Positions 28,687-38,251 of a stretch of DNA of 64,000 bases are shown piece by piece. The stretch is from Burkholderiaceae bacterium (GTDB taxonomy: Bacteria; Pseudomonadota; Gammaproteobacteria; Burkholderiales; Burkholderiaceae_F). Where the stretch lies: NCBI GenBank assembly GCA_022843955.1, contig JALHMQ010000008.1, forward strand, positions 62,001 through 126,000. Direction: 5' to 3'. Every line of letters starts with the position of its first letter. Positions within the stretch are counted from its first letter, which is position 1. The notes below the pieces were generated by a model. That model did not search any database. It was not told the origin of the DNA and saw only the letters and a list, made by a program, of their open reading frames with translations. The position numbers and the translations under genes were made by a program.

Positions 28687-29331
28687 TCACCAGCGCAGTA
28701 CGCGCGGTCCGATCAGCGCGCCGATGGCGGCCGGGATCAGCATGCCGAGCACGTACCAGATGCCCAGGAACGGCGCGGCAAACTCGTAGCAGTGGAACTG
28801 ATAGGCGCTGGCACCGAGGGCACCGGCCAGCAGGCCCGCCGCCGCGCCTGCGGTATGCAGGCGGGTCGGTGCGAGCGAGCGCAGCGCCAGCAGCAGCAGG
28901 AAGAACGAGGGCAGCGACAGCCCGGCAATCAGCCACGGGCAGACCAGCGAGGTCTGGCCGAAGATCAGTGCGCTGCGCTCGTCGGGTGCCGCCGACAGCA
29001 GCGCCGCCAACGCAACCAGCCAGACGGCGGCGGCCGGGGCGCCGAGCAGCCAACTGACGCGGCCGACCGCGCGTCCCGGTTGCGCCAGGCGCAGCATCAG
29101 CACAAAGCCGGCCAGGGCGGTCGAGCCGACGAACCCCAGCTTCACCCAGAACATCGACTCGCTGGATGCGGTTGCGCCGAGCGCCGGATTCAGTCCGATG
29201 GTGGCAAGCATGAGCAGCAGCGCCAGCAATGCGCCGCCCGCGGCGGCCCACCACAGCACGCGCAGCGACCGCGCCGGCTGCACCGGGGTCGGCTGGGTGG
29301 CCAGCACGGCGATCAAATCCTGGGTCTTCAT
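28687..29331 (-). CDS. nrsF: NrsF (DUF1109) family membrane anti-sigma factor
   Basis: 214 residues with six hydrophobic segments and a short cytoplasmic N terminus ([17 protein letters not shown]), the standard DUF1109/NrsF plan. Two isolated cysteines sit at residues 131 (SLVCPWLI) and 181 (YQFHCYEF), the conserved pair thought to sense the inducer. Its start overlaps the stop of the ECF sigma gene by 4 bp, so anti-sigma and sigma are made in fixed proportion. In Caulobacter the orthologue holds SigF until heavy-metal stress releases it. The same control is inferred here. Confidence 0.9.
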   Translation of the reverse strand: MKTQDLIAVLATQPTPVQPARSLRVLWWAAAGGALLALLLMLATIGLNPALGATASSESMFWVKLGFVGSTALAGFVLMLRLAQPGRAVGRVSWLLGAPAAAVWLVALAALLSAAPDERSALIFGQTSLVCPWLIAGLSLPSFFLLLLALRSLAPTRLHTAGAAAGLLAGALGASAYQFHCYEFAAPFLGIWYVLGMLIPAAIGALIGPRVLRW

Positions 29332-29891
29332 GGGGTGCTCCTGATGCGTGCGGCGAGGATCTTCAGACCGCGATGCACGCCGACCTTGACGGCCGACTCC
29401 GACAGGCCGGTGCGCGCCGCCGCTTCACGCACCGACAGGCCTTCGATCTTCATGTACTGGATCGGCAGGCGCTGCTTATCCGGCAGGTCGGCAAGCAGCG
29501 CCAGCAGATCGCGCCGCGCTTCGTCGGCCTGCTCGACCGGGGCGGCAACGAGTTCGTCGGCGTCGGTGTCGTCGAGCGGGTCGTGCAGTGCTTCCCGCAC
29601 CGACCGTGCGCGCAGCAAGTCCACCAGCTTGTAGCGGGCGATCGCGTGCAGCCAGGCGGTGACCGGCTGGTCGGGCAGGTAGGTGTGGCGCTTGTTGTGC
29701 ACGGCGATCAGCGTTTCCTGAACCAGATCCTCGATGTCATCCGGCAGGTTGAACAGCCGGCGCCGGTAAAAGCCGCGCAGCAGCGCAGCCAGGTCTTGCA
29801 GGAACGCCGTGTAGGCCGCGCCGTCGCCGGCCTGGCCGGCGACCATCAGGCTGCGCAAGTGCGCCTCGCGTTCAGCGAGCTTGGAGTTCAC
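29328..29891 (-). CDS. ECF RNA polymerase sigma factor of the SigF/NrsF type
   Basis: 187 residues from a GTG at 29891. Region 2 is recognisable as [20 protein letters not shown], then [20 protein letters not shown]; region 4 as [20 protein letters not shown] followed by [18 protein letters not shown]. This pattern belongs to the ECF group paired with NrsF/DUF1109 anti-sigma proteins, and nrsF overlaps it downstream. An exact GTAACC-N16-CGAA promoter ends 20 bp before the start codon, strongly suggesting autoregulation. The operon continues with the peroxiredoxin-like and DUF547 genes. Confidence 0.93.
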   Translation of the reverse strand: MNSKLAEREAHLRSLMVAGQAGDGAAYTAFLQDLAALLRGFYRRRLFNLPDDIEDLVQETLIAVHNKRHTYLPDQPVTAWLHAIARYKLVDLLRARSVREALHDPLDDTDADELVAAPVEQADEARRDLLALLADLPDKQRLPIQYMKIEGLSVREAAARTGLSESAVKVGVHRGLKILAARIRSTP

Positions 29892-29911
29892 GGGGTGCTT
29901 GCATGGAGGTA

Positions 29912-29937
29912 TTCGGCTGGATCGGCGTCCTGGTTAC
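29912..29937 (-). promoter_or_regulatory. SigF-type ECF promoter of the sigma-nrsF operon
   Basis: On the minus strand GTAACC (29937-29932) and CGAA (29915-29912) are separated by exactly 16 bases. This equals the consensus I recall for Caulobacter SigF promoters. The -10 element is 20 bp before the GTG start of the sigma gene, leaving room for a short leader. The match is seen in sequence; use by this sigma factor is inferred. Confidence 0.75.
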
Positions 29938-29969
29938 GCCGCGGGTCACGCCGCGGGTTACGCCGCATA
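29934..29969. repeat. Three 12-bp direct repeats beside the sigma promoter
   Basis: The units TTACGCCGCGGG, TCACGCCGCGGG and TTACGCCGCATA lie head to tail, followed directly by CCCGCGG, which can pair with the CCGCGGG of the units. The first repeat overlaps the -35 element of the sigma promoter, so the array could be a protein-binding site or a replication-slippage tract. Confidence 0.6.
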
Positions 29970-30026
29970 CCCGCGGCGCTCTCGGCGAGCCGCCGACCCA
30001 GCGGCACGCGGGCGAGCGCGCAGGAG

Positions 30027-30051
30027 TTCGTTTGCATGTGGCCATGGTTAC
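30027..30051 (-). promoter_or_regulatory. Second, weaker SigF-like promoter candidate
   Basis: On the minus strand GTAACC (30051-30046) and CGAA (30030-30027) are separated by 15 bases, one fewer than the consensus. It points at the sigma operon from about 136 bp upstream. The shortened spacer makes it less convincing than the site at 29912-29937. Confidence 0.35.
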
Positions 30052-30086
30052 AGCGCGCGCATCACGCGAATCTTTCATCGCGCTGC

Positions 30087-30113
30087 GTAACGACTTGGCT
30101 CGATCACGACGAA
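30087..30113 (+). promoter_or_regulatory. SigF-like promoter candidate for the DUF4148 gene
   Basis: GTAACG (30087-30092) and CGAA (30110-30113) are separated by 17 bases on the plus strand, about 94 bp before the DUF4148 start. One base of the -35 and one base of spacing differ from GTAACC-N16-CGAA. With the exact site on the other strand it suggests a shared sigma-controlled divergent promoter region. Confidence 0.5.
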
Positions 30114-30206
30114 CTTTGCAGTACACGCGGCGCTCGCTTCCGGCCACCGGACGATCGCCGCAGTGCCAACGAATCCGACCTCAACCGATACTTCAAGGAG
30201 TTCATC

Positions 30207-30575
30207 ATGATCAATGCAAAATCCCTCGTGGCCATCAGCCTTGCCGCGCTTTCATTTTCTGCCCAGGCCGATGGCGGCGATGTCCAGCCGTTCATGTCGG
30301 GGCCGTCGACGCTGAGCCGTGCCGAAGTGCGCGCGGACCTCGCAACTGCCCTGGCGGCCGGTGCCATAACGCAAGGTGAACTGGGCCATGCCTGGGCGCC
30401 GCGTGTATCGGAGCGTAGCCGAGCCGAGGTGGTGGCGGAACTCGTCGAGGCGCGGCGCCTGGGGCTGACGCGTGTCACGGAGGCGGGCGCACCGGTGGCC
30501 ACCGCCGAGCAGCTGCGGTTGATCCATCGTGCGGGCGAACGCGCTGCGATGATGACCGCCGAGATGCCGCGCTGA
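30207..30575 (+). CDS. DUF4148 family small exported protein
   Basis: 122 residues from the ATG at 30207, supported by AAGGAG six bases upstream. A signal peptide (MINAKSLVAISLAALSFSAQ) is followed by a short acidic start and the DUF4148 pattern: LSRAEVRADLATALAAGAIT, then ERSRAEVVAELVEARRLGLT. This family is abundant in Burkholderiales, is periplasmic and has no known activity. It is divergent from the ECF sigma operon with 315 bp between, where a SigF-like promoter candidate faces it, so it is a likely target of that sigma factor. Confidence 0.85.
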   Translation: MINAKSLVAISLAALSFSAQADGGDVQPFMSGPSTLSRAEVRADLATALAAGAITQGELGHAWAPRVSERSRAEVVAELVEARRLGLTRVTEAGAPVATAEQLRLIHRAGERAAMMTAEMPR

Positions 30576-30604
30576 AACGCGGCTCAGGAAGTTGTTCGAG
30601 TGTT

Positions 30605-30639
30605 GACGGCCACCCATGCGGTGGCCGTCTGCATGGGTG
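30605..30639 (+). terminator. Alternative hairpins downstream of the DUF4148 gene
   Basis: A perfect 10-bp stem GACGGCCACC/GGTGGCCGTC (30605-30629, 5-nt loop) lies 29 bp after the stop. A competing stem CACCCATGC/GCATGGGTG (30611-30639) shares its bases, so only one can form at a time. There is no T-run. It separates convergent genes and may stop transcription from both sides. Confidence 0.5.
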
Positions 30640-30782
30640 CGCGGTCGACTGCTGCGAGCAACTCAGCCAGCAACCATCAGCGAACGACCCGCTGCATGCC
30701 AGCGATGCAACGCGAAATTCGATGTGCCCTGGGTAGCCCTGCTCGCCCGGCTCGCATTGCGACGACCCGTGCAAGGACGACG

Positions 30783-31214
30783 TCAGACCGCGTCGTCGTA
30801 GCGCTCGCGGCGGCGGGCCTCGGGGACGAAGTCCTCTAGATCCGGGTCGAGCGCATTGCGCGCCGCCACCAGGCCGACCGGGCGGCCGTCGACCACCACC
30901 GGAACGCGGCGGAAGCCGTACTTGTGCATCATTGCCATCGCGACGCCGAAGGGCTGCTCCGGGCTGACGGTGCGTGGCGACGGCGTCATGACCCCGGCCA
31001 GCGTGGTGGTCGTGAGGTCGAGGCCGCGCGCCATCACACGGTAGACGGCGTCGCGCTCGGTGAAGATGCCGATGAGGTGATCACCCTCGACGACTAGGAC
31101 ATGGCCGACCTGACGCTCGGCCATCAGCCTCGCCGCCTCGGCCACGGTCGTGGTCGGCGGCGCGGTGAGAAACGGGGTCTTGGTCATCACGTGGCGAATA
31201 GGCTGGTCGTACAT
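30783..31214 (-). CDS. Two-CBS-domain protein
   Basis: 143 residues forming a single CBS pair. CBS1 is RHVMTKTPFLTAPPTTTVAE with LIGIFTERDAVYRV; CBS2 is LAGVMTPSPRTVSPEQPFGV with RRVPVVVDGRPVGLVAARNA. Stand-alone CBS pairs bind adenine nucleotides and regulate partner proteins. The C terminus is charged (PEARRRERYDDAV). The gene has its own 237-bp upstream region and no obvious operon partner. Confidence 0.9.
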   Translation of the reverse strand: MYDQPIRHVMTKTPFLTAPPTTTVAEAARLMAERQVGHVLVVEGDHLIGIFTERDAVYRVMARGLDLTTTTLAGVMTPSPRTVSPEQPFGVAMAMMHKYGFRRVPVVVDGRPVGLVAARNALDPDLEDFVPEARRRERYDDAV

Positions 31215-31451
31215 CGCAATGCTCCTGATCTGTGTCCCCGGTCCGGCACGGTTCAGCCGACGCGTCAGTCAACGCCCACGGCGCGGCAATGCCAATGTCC
31301 ACAATGGAGTAATTCGTGGCGATCGGCGGCGTCAATTGCCATTGGCTTGATCCCGGGCAAACGCAGCAGCCCGCGCCGGCGCGCGGCGGGCGGGCGGGGT
31401 AGTCCAGGTGCCTGATGGAAAGCTGTGACCTGGGGCCTGGGTCAACCGGCG

Positions 31452-33686
31452 CTAGTGACCCTCAGGCGAGTACGCCGGCCGCTTGTCCTTGAGAAGCGGT
31501 CCCACCTGCCCCAGCACGCTGCCGAGCCCGAAGGCGCCCCGCCGCCACGCCTGAAATGCGCTCAAGAATGCCCATTGGCCCTGCGTCACGGTGCTGCGCT
31601 TCCAGTTGCCGGCGACGTACTTGTTCGCTTCGGCCAGCGTCGGATAGGTGTGGATGGTGCCGAGGATCTTGTTCAGCCCCAGGCCGTGCTTCATCGCCAG
31701 CACGTACTCGGCGAGCAGGTCGCCGGCATGCTCGCCGGCGATGGTCACACCGAGGATGCGATCGCTGCCCGGTTGCGTGAGCACCTTGACGAAGCCGTGC
31801 GCCTCGCTGTCGGCAATCGCACGGTCCAGGTCATCGATGCCGTAGGTGGTCACCGTATGGGCGATGTTCTTCTCCTTCGCCTCCTGCTCATTGAGGCCGA
31901 CGCGCGCGACCTCCGGCTCGGTGAAGGTGGCCCAGGGGATCACGCGGTAGTCGGTCTTGAACTTGCGAAAGCTGCCGAACAGCGCGTTCACCGCCGCGTA
32001 CCACGCCTGGTGCGCGGCGGTGTGGGTGAACTGGAACGGCCCGGCCACGTCGCCGCAGGCGAAGATGTTGGGGTAGATGGTCTGCAGGTAATCATCGGTC
32101 TGCACCGTGCGCTGCTTGGTGGTGCCGATGCCCAGGTCTTCCAGTCCGTAGCCCGTGGTGTTGGCTACCCGGCCCACCGCCACCAGCACCTGGTCGAAGG
32201 CGATGCGCACCTCGGCGCCGGCATGCTCGGCCACCAGGATCTTCTCGCCGCCCTCGATGAGGAACTGCTTGGCCTTGTGCTCGGTGAGGACCTGGACCCC
32301 CTCCTTGCGAAACTGCGCGGTCACCAGCGCGGAGACTTCCGGATCCTCGCGGATCATGATCCGCGGCAGCATCTCCACCTGTGTCACCTGCGAGCCCAGG
32401 CGCGCAAAGGCCTGCGTCAGCTCCGAGCCGATCGGCCCGCCGCCCAGCACCACCATCCGCTTCGGCAACTCGCGCAGGTTCCAGATGGTGTCGCTGGTCA
32501 GTGGGCTCACCGCATCGAGACCGGGGATCGGCGGCACGAAGGGCCGCGCACCTGCGGCAATCACGATGTTCTTCGTCGTCAGCGTCTTCGGCCCGGCAGC
32601 GGTCTGCACCTCGACCGTCCACGGCGTGGTGATCTTCGCCGTGCCTTCCACGCACTCCACGCCGAGCGCCGTGTAGCGCGCCACCGAGTCGTGCGGCTCG
32701 ATCGCCCGCACCACGCGCTGCACGCGCTCCATCACCTCGGCGAAGCTGAACTGCGCGCTGGCCTGCGCGATGCCGAACTCCTTGCTGCGCGCGATGTGCG
32801 ACAGCATCTTGGCCGAGCGGATCAGCGCCTTGCTCGGCACGCAGCCGGTGTTGAGGCAGTCGCCGCCCATCCTGTGCTTTTCCACCAGCGCGACCTTGGC
32901 TTTGGTGGCGGCGGCGATGTAGGCAGAGACCAGCCCGGCACTGCCGGCGCCGATCACCACCATGTTGTAGTCGAACGCGCTCGGCTTGCGATCGGCCCAG
33001 CGCGCATACACCTGGCGCGCCTTGATCGCGTCGACGATTTTCTTGGCGATCAGCGGAAACAGGCCCAGCAGCACGAACGACCCGAGCAGCGTGGGCGACA
33101 GCACGCCGCCGAGCGAGTCCACCTGCGCCAGCTGGGTGCCGACGTTCACGTACACCGCGGTGCCGGCCAGCATGCCGAGCTGGCTCACCCAGTAGAAAGT
33201 CCAGGCGCGGATGCGCGTGAGCCCCATCAGCAGGTTGATGATGAAGAACGGAAACAGCGGCACCAGGCGCAACGCGAAGAGATAAAACGCGCCTTCCTTG
33301 TCGACGCCGGCGTTGATCGCCGCGAGCTTCTCGCCGAACTTGGCCTGCACGCTGTCGCGCAGCACGAAGCGCGCGGCCAGCATCGCCGCCAGTGCGCCCA
33401 GGCTGGAAGCGAACGACACCACCACAAGGCCGACCCAGAAGCCGAACAGCGCGCCGCCCGCCAGCGTGAGGATCACCGCGCCCGGCAGCGACAGTGCGGT
33501 CACCACGATGTAGATGAGCAGGTACAGCGCGATCGTCTGCACGCGGTTCGCGGCGTAGTACGCACCGAGCGCGGCCTGCTGTCCCTTCAGGTAGTCCAGG
33601 CTGAGAAATCGATCGAGGTCGAACGCGAAGAACGCCACCACGGCGGCTATCACGGCGACGACCAGCAGCAGCTTGTTGCGGTTCAT
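31452..33686 (-). CDS. TVP38/TMEM64 membrane domain fused to mercuric-reductase-like flavin disulfide oxidoreductase
   Basis: 744 residues in two parts. Residues 1-220 are a TVP38/TMEM64 (SNARE-associated/DedA-like) membrane domain with hydrophobic segments at about 5-21, 51-105 and 140-215 and the family motif LPGAVILTLAGGALFGFWVG. Residues 238-744 are a class I pyridine nucleotide-disulfide oxidoreductase: FAD motif VVIGAGSAGLVSA, redox pair Cys277/Cys282 in GGDCLNTGCVPSKAL, NAD(P) motif VVLGGGPIGSELTQAFARLG, FAD motif IFACGDVAGP, and a dimerisation domain with VTIAGEHAGDLLAEYVLAMK. The N-terminal HMA domain and C-terminal Cys pair of MerA are absent. It is the last gene of the ArsS-led operon, 52 bp after the metallophosphoesterase-like gene. 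Confidence 0.92.
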   Translation of the reverse strand: MNRNKLLLVVAVIAAVVAFFAFDLDRFLSLDYLKGQQAALGAYYAANRVQTIALYLLIYIVVTALSLPGAVILTLAGGALFGFWVGLVVVSFASSLGALAAMLAARFVLRDSVQAKFGEKLAAINAGVDKEGAFYLFALRLVPLFPFFIINLLMGLTRIRAWTFYWVSQLGMLAGTAVYVNVGTQLAQVDSLGGVLSPTLLGSFVLLGLFPLIAKKIVDAIKARQVYARWADRKPSAFDYNMVVIGAGSAGLVSAYIAAATKAKVALVEKHRMGGDCLNTGCVPSKALIRSAKMLSHIARSKEFGIAQASAQFSFAEVMERVQRVVRAIEPHDSVARYTALGVECVEGTAKITTPWTVEVQTAAGPKTLTTKNIVIAAGARPFVPPIPGLDAVSPLTSDTIWNLRELPKRMVVLGGGPIGSELTQAFARLGSQVTQVEMLPRIMIREDPEVSALVTAQFRKEGVQVLTEHKAKQFLIEGGEKILVAEHAGAEVRIAFDQVLVAVGRVANTTGYGLEDLGIGTTKQRTVQTDDYLQTIYPNIFACGDVAGPFQFTHTAAHQAWYAAVNALFGSFRKFKTDYRVIPWATFTEPEVARVGLNEQEAKEKNIAHTVTTYGIDDLDRAIADSEAHGFVKVLTQPGSDRILGVTIAGEHAGDLLAEYVLAMKHGLGLNKILGTIHTYPTLAEANKYVAGNWKRSTVTQGQWAFLSAFQAWRRGAFGLGSVLGQVGPLLKDKRPAYSPEGH

Positions 33687-33738
33687 TGAGACCTCGAGAC
33701 GGTGCGCGCGCCATCATGGCGCGCTGAAGACGTGGCGA

Positions 33739-34770
33739 TCAACCGCCGCAGTGGACCACGACGCGTCCTAGTGCCGCGTCGCGCGTGAACGCTGGCCCGT
33801 GAGCCAGACGGCCGCGGTACGACACCGCAGCGGGCGAATCCGCTGCCCAGATCGCATCGAACCGGCGCAGCCAGGCCGCCAGGTCGAACTCGACCTTGAG
33901 CGCGTCGACCCACACGCCGCGCTCATGCAGGCCGTACAGCCGCTGCGCCTGCAGCGCGGCGGGCAGCGCGCGGGTGGACAGGCGCGTGATCACGCCGAAC
34001 CCGGCACCGGCAAAGTTCGCCATGCCGGCGGCGCCGTTGTTGACCACGAAGCGGTCGCCCGCAGGCGTGGTGAAGGCCGCCAGCGCCGGCGCGCAGGTGT
34101 GGCTGCAGGCAAAGCCGTCCACGGCCGCCTGCTCGAAGGCCGCGTTCAGGCGCGCCTGCGCGACGGCATCGACGCCGTGCAGCGCATCGTGCGCGAAGCG
34201 CCAGCCCGCCAGCGACCACGCATCGCCGTGCACGATGCCGATGCGCAGCTCGCCGACCTGCGCCACGCGGTGCATCGGCAGCGCGGCCAGCTGCGGACGC
34301 GGATCGTTGGGCATCTGCGCGGCCACCTGACGCAGCCGCTGCAGGATCGCATTGCTGCGCGCGACGTCGTCATCGGGCACCGACTCCGGATAGGCGCAGC
34401 CGCAGCCGGCGGTGTCATCGTCGCCGGCGATCTCGGTCTCGACGTTGCCGCGCATCGCCACATGCGCGAGCACGCGCTGCTGCACCTGGGCGAACAGCGC
34501 GGCATCGGCGTCGAACCAGTGGAAGTCGCCGTTGAAGGCGAGGGTGGCCACGGCGGGCTCGCGCGCTGCCATCTGCTCGATCGCATCGAGCGCGAGCAGG
34601 TTGCCGTACAGCCCGCCGATCACATAGAGCGTGTCGCTCGCGATGTCCGGCGTGCGCGCGAACACGCGTGGCGAGTAGCCGTACTGCGGCGGGCAACTGC
34701 GGCCCGGACCCGGCTCGACCGTGCCGGTGCGGACAGCCTGGGCGGTGGGAGGTCGTGCGCGCATGTCCAT
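33739..34770 (-). CDS. Metallophosphoesterase-like protein of the ArsS operon
   Basis: 343 residues from the ATG at 34770; a GTG at 34776 would overlap the symporter stop by 4 bp (GTGA) and is equally likely. The layout is calcineurin-like: IGGLYGNLLALDAIEQM near residue 51, LAFNGDFHWFDADA near 78, HVAMRGNVETEI near 103, IGIVHGDAWS and CSHTCAPAL further on. Several metal ligands are altered: the usual D-x-H of motif 1 reads GGLYGN and the GNHD motif reads GNVE. There is also a CGCAYPES Cys cluster near residue 123. It may be a phosphatase with changed metal binding. Position between the symporter and the fusion oxidoreductase ties it to the ArsS operon; such phosphoesterases are known companions of rSAM-selenodomain genes. 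Confidence 0.78.
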   Translation of the reverse strand: MDMRARPPTAQAVRTGTVEPGPGRSCPPQYGYSPRVFARTPDIASDTLYVIGGLYGNLLALDAIEQMAAREPAVATLAFNGDFHWFDADAALFAQVQQRVLAHVAMRGNVETEIAGDDDTAGCGCAYPESVPDDDVARSNAILQRLRQVAAQMPNDPRPQLAALPMHRVAQVGELRIGIVHGDAWSLAGWRFAHDALHGVDAVAQARLNAAFEQAAVDGFACSHTCAPALAAFTTPAGDRFVVNNGAAGMANFAGAGFGVITRLSTRALPAALQAQRLYGLHERGVWVDALKVEFDLAAWLRRFDAIWAADSPAAVSYRGRLAHGPAFTRDAALGRVVVHCGG

Positions 34771-34772
34771 CG

Positions 34773-36188
34773 TCACGCCGCCTGCATGCGCCGGCCGCGC
34801 AGCGCGGCCAGTGCCGCCGGCAGCAGGAAGCCTGCCGTGCACAGCGCGAGGCCGTACAGGTTGGCGCCCAACAGCAGCGCGTACTTGCCGTCGCCGATCG
34901 CCCAGCTCTTGGGCAGCGCACCGGCGGCCAGCAATGCACCGATGGCGATGCCGGTCCAGAAGCTCAAGTGAAAGCTCCACGCGCGGAACGCGGGCTGCGT
35001 GCCGGCGAATCGCTGCAGCAGGAACACCGGCGCCAGGCCGATCACCATCGTGCCGCTGACCGTGGTCGCCTTCAGGATGTCGGTGCCGGCGATCATGGGC
35101 ACATTGCCGAGCACCGCGATCACGATCATCGCCAGCATGCCGATGCGGATCGCGCGCCCGGCCTCCAGTTCGCGTCCGGCCAGCAGCGGCAGTTCGCGGC
35201 CCACCGACTTCGCCACCGACGAGAAAGTCGAGTCCAGCGTGGAGCCGGCAGCCGAGATCATCACCACGCTCATCACGAACAGCGCGCCCATGCCGAGCGC
35301 GCCGGCGACTGCGGCTGGCACGTTGTCGCCGGGCGGGATGCCCTCGAGCCGCGCATGCACACCGACCAGGCTGAAGCCGAAGATGCAGATGAATCCCAGC
35401 ACGCCCGCCACGATGAAGGCGCGCAACATGGCGCGCTCGCGCGTGATGAAGGCGCGATCGGTCAGCACCGGGTCGTGGAACGGATAGGACAGTGCCTGCA
35501 ATGCCGCCACCAGGATCAGGTCGACACCACCGCGCAGGCTGAACTCACCCACGCCCAACAGCGTGCCGGCGCCATGCTTGGGCAGCACGATCAACAGCGC
35601 GAAGGTGGCAAAGATCACGAACAGCCCGGCCTGGATCACGTCGGTGAAGATCGAGCTGCGCAGCCCGCCTTTGAGGCTGTAGAACAGCGTGGCCGCGGTG
35701 AACAGCAGCGCCGCGCCGATAAAGGCACCCGAGCCGGAGGTGCCGTAGTAGCCACCGACCACCGCCGTGTTGCTCCACACCTCGTTGTACAGGCGGATCA
35801 GGATCGCGGCGCTGAAGGCTAGCGCGGCCAGGCGGCCGTAGCGCGAGGTCAGGAACTGCACCAGTCCGGTGGCGGCGTAGCGGGTGCGCAACCGGTAGAT
35901 CACGACGCCGGCCAGCGGGATCGACAGCCAGTAGGTGGCGTAGGCCAGACCGCCCACCACGCCCTGCGAGGCGCCGAGGTTGGCGGCATTGGTGATCGAC
36001 TTGGCGAAGATCCACGAGACGAAGATGCTGACCATCAGCGCCCATTCGCCGGCGGCGCGGCCCTGGTTGTCGGTGCCGCCGAAGAACGCACTGACGGTGC
36101 GCGCCTGCGGCGACACTGCGTACATGCCCAGGCCGTAGACGACGAGAAAGCCCCAGAAGGCCACGCCGAACAGGAGATCGGTCTGCAT
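34773..36188 (-). CDS. Sodium:solute symporter family transporter of the ArsS operon
   Basis: 471 residues and about 13 hydrophobic helices, the SSS family plan. The N terminus FWGFLVVYGLGMYAVSPQAR and the region VSIFVSWIFAKSITNAANLG correspond to TM1-TM2, where the family binds Na+. SMVVM-type helix 8 is represented by FVMSVVMISAAGSTLDSTFS, which carries the conserved Ser pair of the Na2 site. Substrate is unknown. The gene starts 37 bp after arsS and ends overlapping the next gene, so it is co-transcribed with arsS. A role in moving an arsenosugar-pathway precursor or product is an inference from context. Confidence 0.88.
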   Translation of the reverse strand: MQTDLLFGVAFWGFLVVYGLGMYAVSPQARTVSAFFGGTDNQGRAAGEWALMVSIFVSWIFAKSITNAANLGASQGVVGGLAYATYWLSIPLAGVVIYRLRTRYAATGLVQFLTSRYGRLAALAFSAAILIRLYNEVWSNTAVVGGYYGTSGSGAFIGAALLFTAATLFYSLKGGLRSSIFTDVIQAGLFVIFATFALLIVLPKHGAGTLLGVGEFSLRGGVDLILVAALQALSYPFHDPVLTDRAFITRERAMLRAFIVAGVLGFICIFGFSLVGVHARLEGIPPGDNVPAAVAGALGMGALFVMSVVMISAAGSTLDSTFSSVAKSVGRELPLLAGRELEAGRAIRIGMLAMIVIAVLGNVPMIAGTDILKATTVSGTMVIGLAPVFLLQRFAGTQPAFRAWSFHLSFWTGIAIGALLAAGALPKSWAIGDGKYALLLGANLYGLALCTAGFLLPAALAALRGRRMQAA

Positions 36189-36225
36189 CTCGATCAGATC
36201 GCTTGAACGCTGAAAGAGGGCAGGT

Positions 36226-37191
<966 letters not shown>

Positions 37192-37351
37192 GGAGTCTCC
37201 GCGGTGAAAGGGAAGGGCGCCGGGACGCGGCGCCGCTGGGCGCGGCAGGCGCTCCAGGCTGATTCGCAGGGGGCGGGCCGAAAGTTACACCGGCGCCGGC
37301 ACCCGCATGAATATGACCCTTTCGCCCGCGGCGCGGGGGGGTGGTCCAAGC

Positions 37352-38251
37352 CTAGCGGCGCCGCACGCGGCGGATCAGCGACGAGGTGTCCCAGCGCCCG
37401 CCGCCCTGGGCCTGCAGGTCGCCGTAGAACTGGTCCACCAGGGCCGCCACCGGCAAGGCGGCGCCGTTGCGCCGGGCCTCGTCCAGGCACAGGCCCAGGT
37501 CCTTGCGCATCCAGTCCACCGCAAAGCCGAAGTCAAACTTGTCATCGACCATGGTGCTGCCGCGGTTGTCCATCTGCCAGCTCTGCGCCGCGCCTTTGCC
37601 GATCACCTGCAGTACGAGCTTCATGTCCAGCCCGGCAGCCTGACCGAAGGCGATGCCCTCGGCCAGTCCCTGCGCCAGCCCGGCGATGCACAACTGGTTG
37701 ACCATCTTGGCGAGCTGGCCGGCGCCCGACGCGCCGACCAGCGTCACCGCTTTGGCGAACGCCATGGCCACCGGCCGCGCGCGCTCGAAGGCGGCAGCGT
37801 CGCCGCCGCACATCACGGTCAGCGCGCCGTTGACGGCGCCGGCCTGGCCGCCCGACACCGGCGCGTCGACGAAGTGCAGGCCCTTGGCGCGTGCGGCCAC
37901 GTGCAATTCGCGCGCCACCGCCGCAGACGCGGTGGTGTTGTCGACCAGCACCGCATCGGCTGCCATGCCGGCGAACGCGCCGTCGGCACCCAGCACCACG
38001 CTGCGCAGGTCATCGTCGTTGCCGACGCAGGAGAACACGACCTGCGCGCCCGCCGCCGCCTCGCGCGGCGTGGCGGCGCGCTTGCCGCCGTACTCCTCCA
38101 CCCACTGCTCGGCCTTCTTGGCGGTGCGGTTGAACACGGTGACCTGGTGACCGGCGCGCGCCAGGTGGCCCGCCATCGGATAGCCCATCACACCCAGGCC
38201 GAGAAAGGCGACGCGGTGGGCGGGGCAGGGGTCGTAGGTCTTCTGGTTCAT
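37352..38251 (-). CDS. NAD(P)-dependent beta-hydroxyacid dehydrogenase (HIBADH family)
   Basis: 299 residues, the standard length. The Rossmann motif is VAFLGLGVMGYPMAGHLARA, the substrate-binding motif is FVDAPVSGGQAGAVNGALTV near residue 125, and the catalytic Lys sits in GAGQLAKMVNQL near residue 180. The family covers 3-hydroxyisobutyrate, tartronate-semialdehyde and related reductases; the exact substrate cannot be told. The gene is separate from arsS (160-bp gap) and divergent from the ClpX-like gene. It is cytoplasmic. Confidence 0.92.
   Translation of the reverse strand: MNQKTYDPCPAHRVAFLGLGVMGYPMAGHLARAGHQVTVFNRTAKKAEQWVEEYGGKRAATPREAAAGAQVVFSCVGNDDDLRSVVLGADGAFAGMAADAVLVDNTTASAAVARELHVAARAKGLHFVDAPVSGGQAGAVNGALTVMCGGDAAAFERARPVAMAFAKAVTLVGASGAGQLAKMVNQLCIAGLAQGLAEGIAFGQAAGLDMKLVLQVIGKGAAQSWQMDNRGSTMVDDKFDFGFAVDWMRKDLGLCLDEARRNGAALPVAALVDQFYGDLQAQGGGRWDTSSLIRRVRRR

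Noticed and set aside
31425-33689. 754-codon open frame antisense to the TVP38/disulfide reductase fusion
   Set aside because: It mirrors the whole real gene almost end to end and shows no recognisable domain.
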